The notes: generated by a model not told the origin, from the sequence alone. A stretch of 64,000 bases of DNA from Streptomyces sp. MNU76 (GCF_020982545.1 NZ_JAJKLK010000019.1:806001-870000); one strand, 5' to 3'; counted from the stretch's first letter, positions 43,036 through 53,915 are shown. Program-made: numbers and translations.

Positions 43036-44788
43036 GTGAATCAGATGCAGGGCCAGCTCCTCGCGGGGCGCTACCGGCTCGTCGACACCATCGGCAGCGG
43101 TGGCATGGGACGGGTCTGGCGTGCGCACGATGAGGTGCTGCACCGGGCGGTCGCGGTCAAGGAGTTGACGGCCGCGCTCTACGTCTCGGAGAGCGAGCAG
43201 GCCATCCTGTTGCGGCGGACCCGGGCCGAGGCACGCGCGGCGGCGCGGATCAACCACTCGGCCGTCGTCACCGTGCACGACGTGCTGGAGCACGACAACC
43301 GGCCGTGGATCGTCATGGAGTTGGTCGAGGGTGTCTCGCTGGCCGACGCCGTGCGGGACCGGGGCAGCGTGGAGGCGCGCGAGGCGGCGCGGATCGGTGT
43401 GTGGGTGCTGCGCGCGCTGCGGGCCGCCCACCGTGCCGGTGTGCTGCACCGCGACGTGAAGCCGGGGAACGTGCTGCTCGCCGAGGACGGTCGGGTCATG
43501 CTGACCGACTTCGGTATCGCGCAGGTCGAGGGCGACACCACCATCACCCGCACCGGGGAGATCGTCGGTTCCGTCGACTACATCGCCCCCGAGCGGGTGC
43601 GCGGGCACGAGCCCGGACCCGCCTCCGACCTGTGGTCCCTGGGCGCCACCCTGTACACGGCGGTGGAGGGCAAGTCGCCGTTCCGGCGCACCACTCCGCT
43701 CACCACGATGCAGGCCGTGGTGAGCGAGGAGGCCGAGGAACCGGCGGGCGCCGGGGCGTTGGGGCCCGTCATCGCCGCGCTGCTGTGCAAGGACCCGGCC
43801 GTACGGCCCGGCCCCGACGAGGCCGAGCAGATGCTCGCCGAGGCGGCGGAGGGGCGGCGGCCCCGGGAGGCGCAGGCGTATCTGGCGACTCGGGAGCATG
43901 GGGAGGATCGGGAGCATCGGCAGCAGACGGGGGGTGCGGCTGCCGGGGATGAGGGCTCGGGGCGCGCGCACGTTCATGGGGCGAGTGGAACGAATGGCGG
44001 GCGGGCTGGGCGCGCACGGTGCGCCCGCGCGGGAGTACACCACCGGCGCCCAGGTCGGCTGGGGCGACGGGTCCGGTGGGTTCGGAGGACCCGGGGCCCC
44101 GGTCGCGGGGGCCTATCAGCCGGGTTCCGCCGGGGCGCCCGTCGCGTCCAGCGGCAAGCGGCGCCGTCGGGGCCGTACGGTCGCGCTCGTGCTGGCGCTG
44201 GCCGTGCTGGCCGGTGGCGGCGGGGCCGTCGCGCTGCAGTACGCGGACGGATGGTGGGCCGGGAGCGGCACCTCTGCCGGATCGGACGGTTCGGGCGGGT
44301 CGGAGGACGGGGACCAGTCGGCCGACGGGGTGCCCGAGGGGTGGGAGCGGGTCGAGGACCCGGAGGGTTTCAGCCTCGCGCTGCCCAAGGGGTGGAAGCG
44401 GCAGGTCGAGGGCTCGCAGATCGACTACACGCCCGACGGCGGTGAGCACTTCCTCCGCGTCGCCGTGGACGACTCGCCGGACTTCGACAGCCCGTACCAC
44501 CACCAGCTCGACCTGGAGGAGCAGGTGCGGACGCGGTCGGACTACCGGCAGGTGCGCCTGGAGGAGAACATCTTCCGCGACCGGCCGGGCGCGCTGTGGG
44601 ACTTCACGTGGACCGCGTCGGCGAAGGACGCGGAGTTCCCCGGGCCGCGCCGGGCGATCGAGCAGATGTACCTCTCCCGGGACGGCGTCGAGTACACGAT
44701 CTACATGTCCGCGCCGGCGGGGGACTGGAAGGCGGCCGAGGAGCAGTTCTACGCGGTGCTGCGCAGCTGGCGGCCGACGGGGCGGTGA
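43036..44788 (+). CDS. Membrane Ser/Thr protein kinase, array member 3, frameshifted
   Basis: Active-type kinase: IGSGGMGRVW, VAVKEL, HRDVKPGN, TDFGIAQ, VDYIAPER, all in one frame up to about 43920. The membrane span (VALVLALAVLAGGGGAVAL, about 44185-44240) and outer domain (PEGFSLALPKGWKRQ, ALWDFTWTASAKDAEF) lie in another frame ending at 44788. A slip between about 43925 and 44030 is needed; the six-G run at 43930-43935 is one candidate. Joined, the protein would have about 583 residues, like its paralogues. If the slip is real, a soluble truncated kinase would result. GTG 43036 is chosen; ATG 43045 is possible. Confidence 0.88.
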
Positions 44789-45175
44789 GCCCGACCCACC
44801 GGGCACGACCGAGCGAGTCTGCCGGGGGCGCTCCCTCCTGACCCGCGGACACTCGCGCCCGGAAACACCAGCCCCCGGCTGTTGACGGGTCGCACGAGGG
44901 CCCCACGGAAGTGCGGCGGGGGCCCGCGTAAGCGCCGGAGCGGGCTCTGCGTAGGTGCCCGGCGTGGTCTCTGTGGCGGTGTCAGCGCGGGCCCTCGGAA
45001 GCGCGTCGAGGGCGGGGCCGCTCCGGCCCAGTGCCCCTTCCCTTCCCTGAATCCGCCGGCTCTCGGTCTTCGCGCGCCGCTCGCAAGGTGCTCGTGAGAC
45101 GTGTGTGCGGCGCTTGTCGGCCAGCCCGTCGCACGGCACCGGAGGGTTCGGGTCCGGTGCGGCATGATGGGGCGC
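44789..45175. other. Intergenic, no gene seen
   Basis: A 387-bp gap between two kinase genes. It is uniformly GC-rich, with no plausible ORF, hairpin terminator or clear promoter box apart from weak boxes just before the next start. Confidence 0.45.
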
Positions 45176-47018
45176 ATGGGGACCGAGGGGGAGAGCGTCC
45201 GTGTCATAGCCGGGCGTTACCGGCTGGAGGCCAGGATCGGCCGCGGCGGTATGGGGATCGTGTGGCGCGCCACCGACCAGCTCCTCGGTCGGCAGGTGGC
45301 GGTCAAGGAACTCCCCCTGGACGACTCGCTCCCCGAGGACCGGTCCCGGGAGCGGCGCGAGCGCACCCTGCGGGAGGCACGCGCGGTCGCCCGGCTCGGG
45401 CACCCGCACATCATCGTCGTGCACGACGTCGTCGAGCAGGACGAACGCCCGTACATCGTCATGGAGTTGATCGACGGCAGCTCGCTCGCGGAGCGGATCG
45501 AGGAGCGAGGGCCCGTCGACGCGCGGGAGGCGGCGCGGATCGGGATCGCCCTGCTGGGCGCGTTGCGCCGGGCGCACGACGCCGGAGTTCTGCACCGGGA
45601 CCTCAAGCCCGCGAACGTCCTGATCGAGACCGGCACCGACCGGGTCGTCCTCACCGACTTCGGTATCGCCCAGGTAGCAGGCGCGACCACGCTCACCGAG
45701 AGCGGGTCCTTCGTCGGCTCGCCCGAGTACACCGCCCCGGAGCGGATGTCCGGGGTCCGCACCGGCCCGGAGTCCGACCTGTGGTCGCTGGGCGCGCTGC
45801 TGTGCGCCGTGCTCAGCGGGGAATCGCCGTTCCGGCGTGACTCGTTGGGCGGGATCCTGCACGCGGTCGTCGTCGACGAGATCCGGCCGCCCGCGCAGGC
45901 CACGCCGCTGCTTCCCGTCGTACGGGGGCTGCTGGAGCGTGATCCGGACCTGCGGCTCGACGCGGCGGAGGCCGAGCGGCTGCTGCGGGCGTTCCGGGAG
46001 ACGGGCCGGACACCGCGGACGACCAAGAACCCGAGGGCGTCGCACGGTTACACCCCGACGCGGCGTGACGTGCCTCGGCCGGGCCGCGACGCGCGGCGTA
46101 CGGCCGCCGCCGGTGGCGCGGGGCACGCAGGTGCTGCCGCCCAGGATGTGACGGCCGCTGGGGGCGGACAGTCGCCCTCGGACCCGGGCGGACCCGGTGC
46201 GGTGGCTCCGGGGAGCGGCCCGGGAGGGGCGCCCGCCACACACGCGGAGCGTGCTCGTCGCGGCCGCGCTGGTGGCGGCGATGGCCGGGGCCGGCGTCTC
46301 GGCGGCGGCACTGCTGATGCGCGAGGGGCGGTGGGGGCGGCACGCCCGGCAGTTCGGCACCGCGGACCCCGGGCGTGTCGAGCACGGCCGGGGATTCGGG
46401 AGGCGAGGGGAGCCCGGGTCGGCGGGCGAGTCGGGACAGTCCGGCTCGCCCGGTACTCCGCACACGCCGGGCGCGTCGAGCTCCTCGGGCGGGTCCGGGG
46501 GGCCCGGCGGCACAGCCGGTCCGTCGGGCGACGCCACACCCACCGTGACACGCTCCCGGGCGGCCACCGCGCCGACCGTGCCCTCGGGGTACCGGCTCGC
46601 CCGGGACCAGCGGGGCTTCAGCCTCGCGGTGCCGGACGACTTCACCCGGGAGCCGCAGGGGGAGCGGGTCTTCTACATGTCGCCGGGGCAGGTGGTCCGG
46701 ATCGGCGTCAAGGTCGACGACCCGGAGGAGGGCGGGCCCACCGGGGTGATGCGGCGCGCCCATGCGAAGGGGCCCTCCACGAACCCCGGTTACCGCGACG
46801 GCCGGGTCACCGAGACCACGCACGACGGGCGGCCGGCCGCGCTCTGGGAGTTCACCTGGGACGGTTTCAGCGCGGCGGAGGGATCCCGGCACACGTACGA
46901 CCTGTGCTGGGAGCGGGACGGGCGGCTGTACGACGTGTGGGTGTCGGCGCCGGTCGGGAGGGTGAGCGAGGCGAAGGAGTACTTCGACGTGGCGGTGGAC
47001 ACGTTCGTACGTAACTAA
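45176..47018 (+). CDS. Membrane Ser/Thr protein kinase, array member 4, frameshifted
   Basis: Kinase domain intact: IGRGGMGIVW, VAVKELPL, HRDLKPANV, TDFGIAQ, PEYTAPER, residues 15-275. The frame carries on through a Gly/Ala linker to about 46230, then degenerates. The membrane span (SVLVAAALVAAMAGAGVSAA) and outer domain (QRGFSLAVPDDFTREPQ, ALWEFTWDGFSAAEG) continue in another frame to TAA 47018. A one-base change in 46190-46245, for example one C too many in GGGGCGCCCGCC, would join them. ATG 45176 is assumed; ATG 45164 and 45167 are alternatives. Confidence 0.88.
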
Positions 47019-47110
47019 TGCGGAGATAAGTGGTGTTCCGCGTCACGGGTCTGTGACCGGAAAGCGGCGGGGCTGGCTGCCGAAGCGCTTGCCGCGATAC
47101 AGATGAACGT

Positions 47111-48913
47111 ATGAGCAGCAACGGGGGCGCCCCTTACGGAACAGGGCCTGGGCCCGGCTACGGAGCCGACGAGCCGACGAGTTTCGGACTGCAACCGCCG
47201 CAGCCGAGCGCGCCGTACCCCGGGAACCCGTACGCGCAGCCGACCCGGGCCGCGGACCGGCCCGCGCCGCCCTCGGCGCCGCAGTCACAACCGCAGGCCC
47301 AGTCACAACCGCAGGCGCAGCCGCAGTCACACCAGCAGGCGCAGCACGCGCAGGAGGCTAGGCCCGTACCGCCCTCGCACGCGGCGCAACCCGCGCCCGC
47401 CGCGCAGGATCCCGGTACCGGGCGGCTGATCGCCGGTCGCTATCGGCTGCTCGCCAAGCTCGGGCACGGCGGTATGGGCACGGTGTGGCGGGCGCAGGAC
47501 GAGACGGTGGACCGGGAGGTCGCCGTCAAGGAGCCCCGCGTACCCGACCACCTTCCCGAGCGTGAACGGGCCAACGCCTTCGAGCGGATGCGCCGCGAGG
47601 CCCGCGCGGCCGCCCGGCTCGATCATCCGTCGGTCGTCAACGTGCACGACGTGGCGGTCGTCGACGACCGGCCGTGGATCGTCATGGAGCTGGTGCGGGG
47701 GCGCTCGCTGGGCGACGCGCTGCAGGAGGGCACCCTCGGCACCCGTGAGGCGGCGAGAATCGGCCTCGACGTGCTCGGCGCGCTGGAGGCCGCGCACGCG
47801 GCGGGCATCCTGCACCGGGACGTCAAGCCCGACAACGTCCTCCTCGGCCGGCACGACCGGGTCGTCCTCACCGACTTCGGTATCGCCCAGATCGAGGGCG
47901 AGACCAATCTGACGGACACCGGCGGCTTCGTCGGCTCGCCCGAGTACATCGCCCCCGAGCGCGTGCTCGGCCAGCGCCCCGGGCCCGCCTCGGACCTCTG
48001 GTCGCTCGGCGTCGTCCTCTACGCCGCCACGGAGGGCGTGTCGCCCTTCCGGCGCAGCAACACGCCCGCGACGCTGCAGTCCGTGCTCAACGCCACGCCC
48101 GCGGCGCCCGCCTCGGCCACCGGTCCGCTCGCCGAGGCCATCAACGGCCTGCTGCAGAAGGACCCGGCGCGCCGTCCGAGCGCCGCCCGTGTCCGCGAGT
48201 TGCTGGAGACGGCCGCGAACCCGCCGGCCCCCGTGCTCACCCAGGTGGTCCGGACGACCGCCGGGACCCGGGCGGGGGAGCCCAAGGGCATCAGGATCGG
48301 CGCCAAGACCCTCGCCGGGGTCGGCGCGGCGGTCGTAGCGGCGGCGGTGACGGCCTACGTGGTGATCGCCGACCCCTTCGCGGGGCCGCTGCCGGACGGC
48401 TGGAAGCAGCGGGACCTCGGTACGAAGGTCGCCGCGAGCGTGGGCGTGCCCGGCGACTTCGTGAAGGACCGGTTCGAGCCGGACGAGACCGACGGAACGT
48501 TCGCGCAGTACAGCGACCCGAGCGGGCTGATCCGGATCAACGTCGACCGGGACATCAAGAAGGACGACAAGAAGAACGAGATCCCGGGCGTCGCGCTGGA
48601 CAGGGCGTACGCCGACTGGGAGCTGGTCAAGGACGGCGAGTACTCGCTGGACGTCGCCTACGACCCCGCGCCCAAGGGGCGGCCGCAGGAGGCCCGGTTC
48701 CAGGACCACGAGGCCGCCGAGAACACCATCCGGTACACGACCACCGACAGCCAGGACCCGCGTCTGCGGGAGGCGCGGGTCCTGTACTACCGGGCCGGCA
48801 ACGGTGACATGTACCGGCTGTGGATCGACTATCCGGGCAAGGGGCACTTCACCGGGCAGGGCCGCGAGATCGCCCGTACGGTCATCGCGAACCTGAAGAT
48901 CGACACGATGTAG
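47111..48913 (+). CDS. Membrane Ser/Thr protein kinase, array member 5
   Basis: Intact kinase of 600 residues. The first 105 residues are Pro/Gln-rich and disordered (SQPQAQSQPQAQPQ). Kinase domain about 107-365: LGHGGMGTVW, VAVKEPRV, HRDVKPDNV, TDFGIAQ, PEYIAPER. One membrane span near 402-420 (GVGAAVVAAAVTAYVVI). The outer domain begins LPDGWKQRDLGTKVAASVGV and differs from the others in its Lys/Asp-rich middle. ATG 47111; a TACAGA box seven bases upstream could give a leaderless or near-leaderless message. Confidence 0.93.
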   Translation: MSSNGGAPYGTGPGPGYGADEPTSFGLQPPQPSAPYPGNPYAQPTRAADRPAPPSAPQSQPQAQSQPQAQPQSHQQAQHAQEARPVPPSHAAQPAPAAQDPGTGRLIAGRYRLLAKLGHGGMGTVWRAQDETVDREVAVKEPRVPDHLPERERANAFERMRREARAAARLDHPSVVNVHDVAVVDDRPWIVMELVRGRSLGDALQEGTLGTREAARIGLDVLGALEAAHAAGILHRDVKPDNVLLGRHDRVVLTDFGIAQIEGETNLTDTGGFVGSPEYIAPERVLGQRPGPASDLWSLGVVLYAATEGVSPFRRSNTPATLQSVLNATPAAPASATGPLAEAINGLLQKDPARRPSAARVRELLETAANPPAPVLTQVVRTTAGTRAGEPKGIRIGAKTLAGVGAAVVAAAVTAYVVIADPFAGPLPDGWKQRDLGTKVAASVGVPGDFVKDRFEPDETDGTFAQYSDPSGLIRINVDRDIKKDDKKNEIPGVALDRAYADWELVKDGEYSLDVAYDPAPKGRPQEARFQDHEAAENTIRYTTTDSQDPRLREARVLYYRAGNGDMYRLWIDYPGKGHFTGQGREIARTVIANLKIDTM

Positions 48914-48941
48914 ACGCGCCTCCGCCCCTGATGCGTGGACC

Positions 48942-51140
48942 TCATGACAGCGCGAGGGCCAGGTCGTTGGTGACGGTGAAGAAGAAGCGGGCCTGTGGCA
49001 CGGATCCGTTCGGTGTGGTCATGGTGACCGCCGGGTACTTGTCGGTGTCCTTGCGGTCCACGATGTCGTCGAACAACCGGCCGAGCCGGATGAGTTCGGC
49101 GTCGGGGGCGGGGCGCAGGAACAGGTCCCAGATCACCTTGTCCGGGCCGGCGGGGTCCGGGAGGGATGTCAGCCGCGCGCGGAATCCGGGTCGCCCGGTC
49201 GCGCGTGTCCCTTCCGGGCCTGTGCCTTCCGTGCCTCTCCCCTCCGCGCCCGTCTCCTCCGCGCGTGTCGCCGGTGTCTCGAAGTCCGCCACGTCCTCGC
49301 CCCGGGCGACGCCCACCAGCGTCGCGCCCTCGCCGAGCACGGCCCCGTGCAGGACGCCCTCGACGGCGAGCGACCCGTCGTCGACGGGCAGTGCGGTGAC
49401 CTCGGAATGCGCGGTGCGGTGGAAGGTGCGCAGCGCCAGGTAGCCGTCCTTGGTGGCGTACGGGATCCTCCAGGCGACCGGCGACCGGTCCGGGAGCTCG
49501 GCGGTCAACAGGCCCCGCTGCTCGACCAGTCCCGCCCGCACGCGGCGGCGGGCTCCGTCCCCGCCCCGCTCGACGTGCAGGTCCCAGCGGCCCTCCGCGA
49601 GGGCCGGCTCGTCGCGGCTCAGTGCGGCGGTCCACGGGCTCCTGGGGTCGTCCGGCGTGTCCTGCCGCAGGGGGACGCGCACCTCGTCGCCGGCGTGGCG
49701 TCGGCGCAGTACGAGCGTCAGGCCCGTCCCCGACACGCCGGACGCGGCGACGGCGATCCGCACACCGCCATGCCGGTCGACGCGGCAGCCGGCCTTCGGA
49801 CGTAAGGGTTTCGCCGCCCCGGCCTTCGCGTTCCTGGTCGTCGGCTCGGTCGCCCCGGGCTGCTCGGCCGGGGTCGAAGGGAGCCACCCCAGTGCCCGGC
49901 GTAAGCGGCGGCCCAGTTTCACCGGGGCCGGGGTGCGGGCCTCCTGGAGGCCGGCGATCAGCTGTTCGTACTCCGCGGCGATCGTGCGGGGGGCGTACCG
50001 CTGGACGGTCGTGCGGCCGGCGGTGCCGACGCGCTGCCGTAAGTCCGCGTCGTCGATGAGCCGGAGCAGGCCCGTGGCCAGGGCGTTCGGGTCGCCCGGG
50101 GTGACGAGGAGGCCGTCGGTGCCGTCGGTGACGATCTCACCGGGGCCGTGCGGACAGTCGGTGGCCACCACGGGGACACCGGCGTGCATGGCCTCCAGGA
50201 TGGTCATGCCGAAGGACTCCCACTCGGAGCTGACGGCGGCGACGGAGGCCTTCGCCCACTCGGTCTCCAGCGTGGCCCGGGCGCCCATGAGGAAGACGTG
50301 GTCGCCCAGCCCGAGTCTGTCGATCGTGGCGCGCAGGTCCGCGCGCTCCGGGCCCTTGCCGTAGATCCGCAGCCGCCACTCGGGGCGTTCGGCGACGACC
50401 TTGGCGAAGGCCTCGATGAGCAGGTCGTACCGCTTGACCGGGAACAGACGCCCGGCGGCGACCACCAACGGCGCGCGCAGGTCGGAGGGTTCGGCCTCGG
50501 GCCGGGGCGCGGCGTTGGCGATGTCGGTGATGCGGGTGCGCAGGCCGGGCAGGTGCAGACGGTGGTCGGCGGCGTCCCGCGCGGAGACGGTGACGAAGGC
50601 GTGCAGACGCTTGATCGCCGCGTTCTGCGCCTCGCGTACGCCGGGCACGTGGTTGTCGTACGACAGGTGCTCCTGCCCGATGAGCAGCGGGCCCCGGCGG
50701 GACGCGCCGGTCGTACCGGAAGCGCCGGACGCGACGGGTGGGCGGCGCGAGCCGACGGCGCCGTGTCCGGCCAGGGCCACCACGAGCGCCGGGCGGGTCG
50801 CGACGACGACATCGGCGTCGGTGGTGTCGAGGAAGGCGCGCAGACGTTCGTCGGTGAGGGCGGTGTAGCGGTGGGCGAGCACCTCTGAGGGCGGCACCAC
50901 GGCGGAGGGCCGGGACATCAGCTCGTGGCCGCCGTCGTAGGACTCGGCGTCGGGGCGCTCGTCGACGAGCGGGACCAGGCGGACCTTGCCGCTCACCCCG
51001 AGCAGAGGGCGGTCCTCGGTGCGTAAGACGGAGACCACCTCCACGTCGTGACGGGCCGCCAGGGCTCCGGCGAGGTTCAGCGTCGAGCGGACGGTGCCGC
51101 CGATGGCGTACGCGTTGTGGAGCAGAAAGGTGATCTTCAT
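48942..51140 (-). CDS. Family 4 glycosyltransferase with C-terminal extension
   Basis: GT-B fold transferase, 732 residues. The N-terminal acceptor domain starts MKITFLLHNAYAIGGTVRST. The donor domain has VVAAGRLFPVKRYDLLIEAF, the EX7E-type site in WESFGMTILEAMHAGVPVV, and GEIVTDGTDGLLV. After about residue 400 comes an extra beta-rich region of some 300 residues, also seen in streptomycete GTs linked to wall polymers, with a small Glu/Gly/Thr repeat (GAEGRGTEGTGPEG). Donor and acceptor are unknown. It starts 5 bp after the hydrolase gene, so both form one operon. Confidence 0.87.
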   Translation of the reverse strand: MKITFLLHNAYAIGGTVRSTLNLAGALAARHDVEVVSVLRTEDRPLLGVSGKVRLVPLVDERPDAESYDGGHELMSRPSAVVPPSEVLAHRYTALTDERLRAFLDTTDADVVVATRPALVVALAGHGAVGSRRPPVASGASGTTGASRRGPLLIGQEHLSYDNHVPGVREAQNAAIKRLHAFVTVSARDAADHRLHLPGLRTRITDIANAAPRPEAEPSDLRAPLVVAAGRLFPVKRYDLLIEAFAKVVAERPEWRLRIYGKGPERADLRATIDRLGLGDHVFLMGARATLETEWAKASVAAVSSEWESFGMTILEAMHAGVPVVATDCPHGPGEIVTDGTDGLLVTPGDPNALATGLLRLIDDADLRQRVGTAGRTTVQRYAPRTIAAEYEQLIAGLQEARTPAPVKLGRRLRRALGWLPSTPAEQPGATEPTTRNAKAGAAKPLRPKAGCRVDRHGGVRIAVAASGVSGTGLTLVLRRRHAGDEVRVPLRQDTPDDPRSPWTAALSRDEPALAEGRWDLHVERGGDGARRRVRAGLVEQRGLLTAELPDRSPVAWRIPYATKDGYLALRTFHRTAHSEVTALPVDDGSLAVEGVLHGAVLGEGATLVGVARGEDVADFETPATRAEETGAEGRGTEGTGPEGTRATGRPGFRARLTSLPDPAGPDKVIWDLFLRPAPDAELIRLGRLFDDIVDRKDTDKYPAVTMTTPNGSVPQARFFFTVTNDLALALS

Positions 51141-51145
51141 GGCGC

Positions 51146-52051
51146 TCAGTGCGTCCTCTCAGCGATCCAACCCAGGACCCGGTCGGCGACCCCCGGCTCC
51201 TTCAACAGCGCTCCGCCGTGCGAGGAACCGGCCACCGTCTCCACTGTGACCCCGTTGGCGGGCATGTTGTGGGCGTTCTCCTCGGCGGCCTCCAGGTCGA
51301 GCGAGTGCCGGACGGGCACGAAGTCGTCCTCGGAGTGGAGCAGGAACATGGGGGCGTCGTCGCCACCGGAGGCACGGTTCCTGACGACCATGTCCGCCCA
51401 GGTGTCCCGGCAACCGGAGTGCGCCGAGGCGGAGTTGTCCGACGGGTCGGGGTGACAGCGGGCCAGAAGCGTGGCGTTGTCGCGCAGTTTGCGCTGCCGG
51501 GCGGTCGCGTCACCGGCGTTGCCGTCGCGCCAGGCGCGGTACGGGTCGTTCACGGGGGACAGCGCCACCACGCCGTCGACGCGGAAGGCGCCGGAGCGGT
51601 AGGTGGCGACGGCCGTGGCGATCTGACCGCCCGAGGAGGAGCCCAGCAGGACCAGTCGGTCGGGGTCGAGGTCGAAGTCGGCGGCGTGGTCGCGGATCCA
51701 GTCCAGGGCGGACAGCGCGTCGGTCCGCTGGGCCGGCCAGGGGGCGTCGAAATTCAGCCGGTGGTCGACGGCGAAGACGGCGTACCCGGCGTCCGCGAAC
51801 CTGCGCGACCAGCCGGCCCAGCCGGTGTCCTCGTACCAGTGGCCGCCGTGCAGGATCACGATGCCCGGCTGCTCCCCGCCCCGGTCCTCACCAGCGGTGT
51901 TCCAGTAGGCGTCGAGGGTCTGCCGGGGGTGCGAACCGTAGGCGTGGGAGCTCTCGTTGCGGCCGGCCGCCTCGCTCGTGCGGGTGTCGTGGACGAGCAG
52001 CGCGGCAACGACAGCAACGCAAAGAATGAGACAACCCCAGAGCCGACGCAC
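51146..52051 (-). CDS. Secreted or membrane-anchored alpha/beta hydrolase (esterase-like)
   Basis: An esterase/lipase-fold protein of about 301 residues. A hydrophobic N-terminus (LWGCLILCVAVVAALLV) serves as signal or anchor. HGGHWYEDTGW is the oxyanion-hole HGG motif, LLGSSSGGQIA the nucleophile elbow, HSEDDFVPV the acid and GSSHGGALL the histidine. GTG 52051 with AAGGGCAGG upstream is preferred over the longer frame to 52144, which has no signal-like start. It is the first gene of a two-gene operon with the glycosyltransferase, so a role in modifying an exported glycan is a fair guess. Confidence 0.87.
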   Translation of the reverse strand: MRRLWGCLILCVAVVAALLVHDTRTSEAAGRNESSHAYGSHPRQTLDAYWNTAGEDRGGEQPGIVILHGGHWYEDTGWAGWSRRFADAGYAVFAVDHRLNFDAPWPAQRTDALSALDWIRDHAADFDLDPDRLVLLGSSSGGQIATAVATYRSGAFRVDGVVALSPVNDPYRAWRDGNAGDATARQRKLRDNATLLARCHPDPSDNSASAHSGCRDTWADMVVRNRASGGDDAPMFLLHSEDDFVPVRHSLDLEAAEENAHNMPANGVTVETVAGSSHGGALLKEPGVADRVLGWIAERTH

Positions 52052-52214
52052 GGCTACCTGCCCTTCGAGTGACCTGACGGCAGGCGACGTCGTCCCCGGC
52101 CACGGGATCCGACCGAAACGTCCACGGCATGGGGGCGCCCACACGGCCTGCTTGCGTGAGCAACCGGACTATAGGCGGCCCGCGCGAGCAACCGTCAATC
52201 GAGGTAAACGAGTT

Positions 52215-52232
52215 GGCCGGAAATTTCCGGCC
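52215..52232. promoter_or_regulatory. Perfect 18-bp palindrome
   Basis: GGCCGGAAATTTCCGGCC, in the 347-bp gap between the hydrolase and the truncated FG-GAP gene. It probably is an operator; the protein is unknown. Confidence 0.55.
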
Positions 52233-52275
52233 TGAACGGCTTGGCGAGGGTCGAGCATGACATATGCAAACATCT

Positions 52276-52298
52276 CCATGGCTGTGGATGAGCCATGG
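52276..52298. promoter_or_regulatory. 8-bp inverted repeat
   Basis: CCATGGCT, seven bases, AGCCATGG. It lies 12 bp upstream of a TTGACA box (52310-52315) that may be the -35 of the next gene. Confidence 0.4.
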
Positions 52299-52398
52299 GG
52301 AAAGGGGGGTTGACATGTAGGCGACGTGCGCCTTTGGCTTCCCCTTATGTGGCCAGGGGGGTTGCTGTGGTCACTCAACGGGGATACAGGGGTGAGTT

Positions 52399-53097
52399 GT
52401 GCGAATACGCACACGCACAGCAGGGTTGGCCCTGCTGGCTTCCGTCGTCATGTCATCGGGGCTGTTGCCCTCCAGTGTCGCCGGGGTGGCAGCGGCGGCC
52501 ACCTGCACGGCGGGCACGTCTACCGACTTCAACGGCGACAGCGTCGTCGACACGGTCGTCGCGGACCCGAACGCCACGGTGAGCGGCGTCAAGGGCGCCG
52601 GCCTGGTGCGGGTGATCCTGGGCGGCGGCAAGGGGGTCGTCGAGATCTCGCAGGCCACTCCCGGCATGAACGCCGCGCCCGAGCCCGGTGACGGCTTCGG
52701 CACCTCCCGCACCACCTACGACGCCGACGGCGACGGCTGCACCGACCTCGTCGTCGGGGTGCCGTACGAGGACGTCGGCGCCGTCACCGACGCGGGCGCC
52801 GTCCAGGTCTTCCGGCCACTGGTCACGATCGGCGCGGCCGACCGGCTGGTCACCCGCGGCTCGGGCCTGCCCGGTACCGCCACCCGGCGGGACCACCTGG
52901 GCATGTCGCGGACCGTCGGCGCGAACAACCTCTATGTCGGGGTGCCCTTCAGCAAGGCGTCCGGCACCACCAAGGGGGTCCTCCACGTTCTGACGTGGGC
53001 CGACCTCGACGGCACCACCAGCACGGGTGCCACCACGTACCAGCCGGGATCGGGCGGACTGCCCGACAACGGCGTCTCGTTCGGCGTGGTCGGGTGA
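52399..53097 (+). pseudogene. Secreted FG-GAP repeat protein, truncated
   Basis: A signal peptide (LALLASVVMSSGLLPSSVAGV) is followed by FG-GAP/VCBS-type calcium-binding repeats: TDFNGDSVVDTVVADP, GDGFGTSRTTYDADGDGCTD and LVVGVPYEDV. Relatives continue with several more repeats over at least 400 residues. This frame ends abruptly after GVSFGVVG at 53097. GTG 52399 follows AGGGGTGAG and looks functional, so a 232-residue secreted fragment may be made. It runs directly into an unrelated toxin-type remnant. Confidence 0.75.
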
Positions 53098-53105
53098 CGG
53101 ACGGC

Positions 53106-53915
53106 ATGGAGAGAAGGAAGTACACCGGCACGGGCGAACCGGCCGAGGCCCCCGCGGCCCCCGGCGGGGACATCACACCGCCCGACGGCGCCACCGTCGA
53201 GGACGTGGCGGTGGCCGTCGACTCCGACAGCGTCACCCTCACCCCCGACGCGGACCTGCTCACCGGAGACGACACGGTGTACCCGGTCTACATCGACCCC
53301 GTGTTCCGCACCGCCAACCGCACCGGCTGGACCATGGTGTCCTCCGACTCCCCGTCCGACTCCTTCTGGAAGTTCGGCGACGACGAGGGCGTGGGCCTGT
53401 GCCCGTCCAACGTCTCGTTCCGCTGCTCCAGCAGCAGCGACAAGAAGCGGCAGTTCTTCGCCATCCCGACCGGGACGTTCGAGGGCAAGGACATCGTCGA
53501 GGCACAGTTCGCCGTGACGCTGGTCCACTTCTACAGCGACTCCGCGCGCGAGGTGCAGCTGGCCCGCGTCAACAGCACCGGCGCGAGCGCGATCAGCTCG
53601 AAGACCAACTGGTCCAACCAGCCCTCTTCGAAGGACACGATCACCGCCAAGTCGCCGACCGACACGGCCGGTTCGTGCACCTCGACCAACCAGAACGTGC
53701 GCTTCGGCGTGACCGGCACCATCCGGACGGCGGCCGCCAAGGGCTGGGACACCACCACGTTCCGCCTCAAGGCCGCCAACGAGTCGGACGTCTCGTACTG
53801 GAAGCGCTTCTGCGGCAACGCCCACCTGGAAGTGACCTACAACCGGCCGCCGTTGCAACCGGACCAGGACGCCCTGCAGATGATGAAAGGGCTCTATGAC
53901 GCACAGGGCTCCTGA
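53106..53915 (+). pseudogene. Remnant of a large secreted toxin-type protein (DNRLRE domain)
   Basis: The frame has no proper start or signal and begins at the FG-GAP break. It contains the module found near the front of very large streptomycete exported proteins, often polymorphic toxins: LTPDADLLTGDDTVYPVYID, SFWKFGDDEGVGLCP, KRQFFAIPTGTFEGKDI, REVQLARVNSTGASA, YWKRFCGNAHLEVTYNRPP. Normally a thousand or more residues follow. Here only DQDALQMMKGLYDAQGS remains before the stop, overlapping the immunity gene by 20 bp. That short tail is plausibly the original toxin C-terminus brought next to the DNRLRE module by an internal deletion. Confidence 0.7.

Noticed and set aside
45140..45165. GGGTTCGGGTCCGGTGC, reminiscent of a tRNA T-arm
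   Set aside because: No acceptor or anticodon arms can be folded around it; no tRNA was found anywhere in the window.
43769..46645. A 958-codon minus-strand ORF across two kinases
   Set aside because: Antisense shadow; its length is helped by the low-complexity linkers and it has no start signal or domain.
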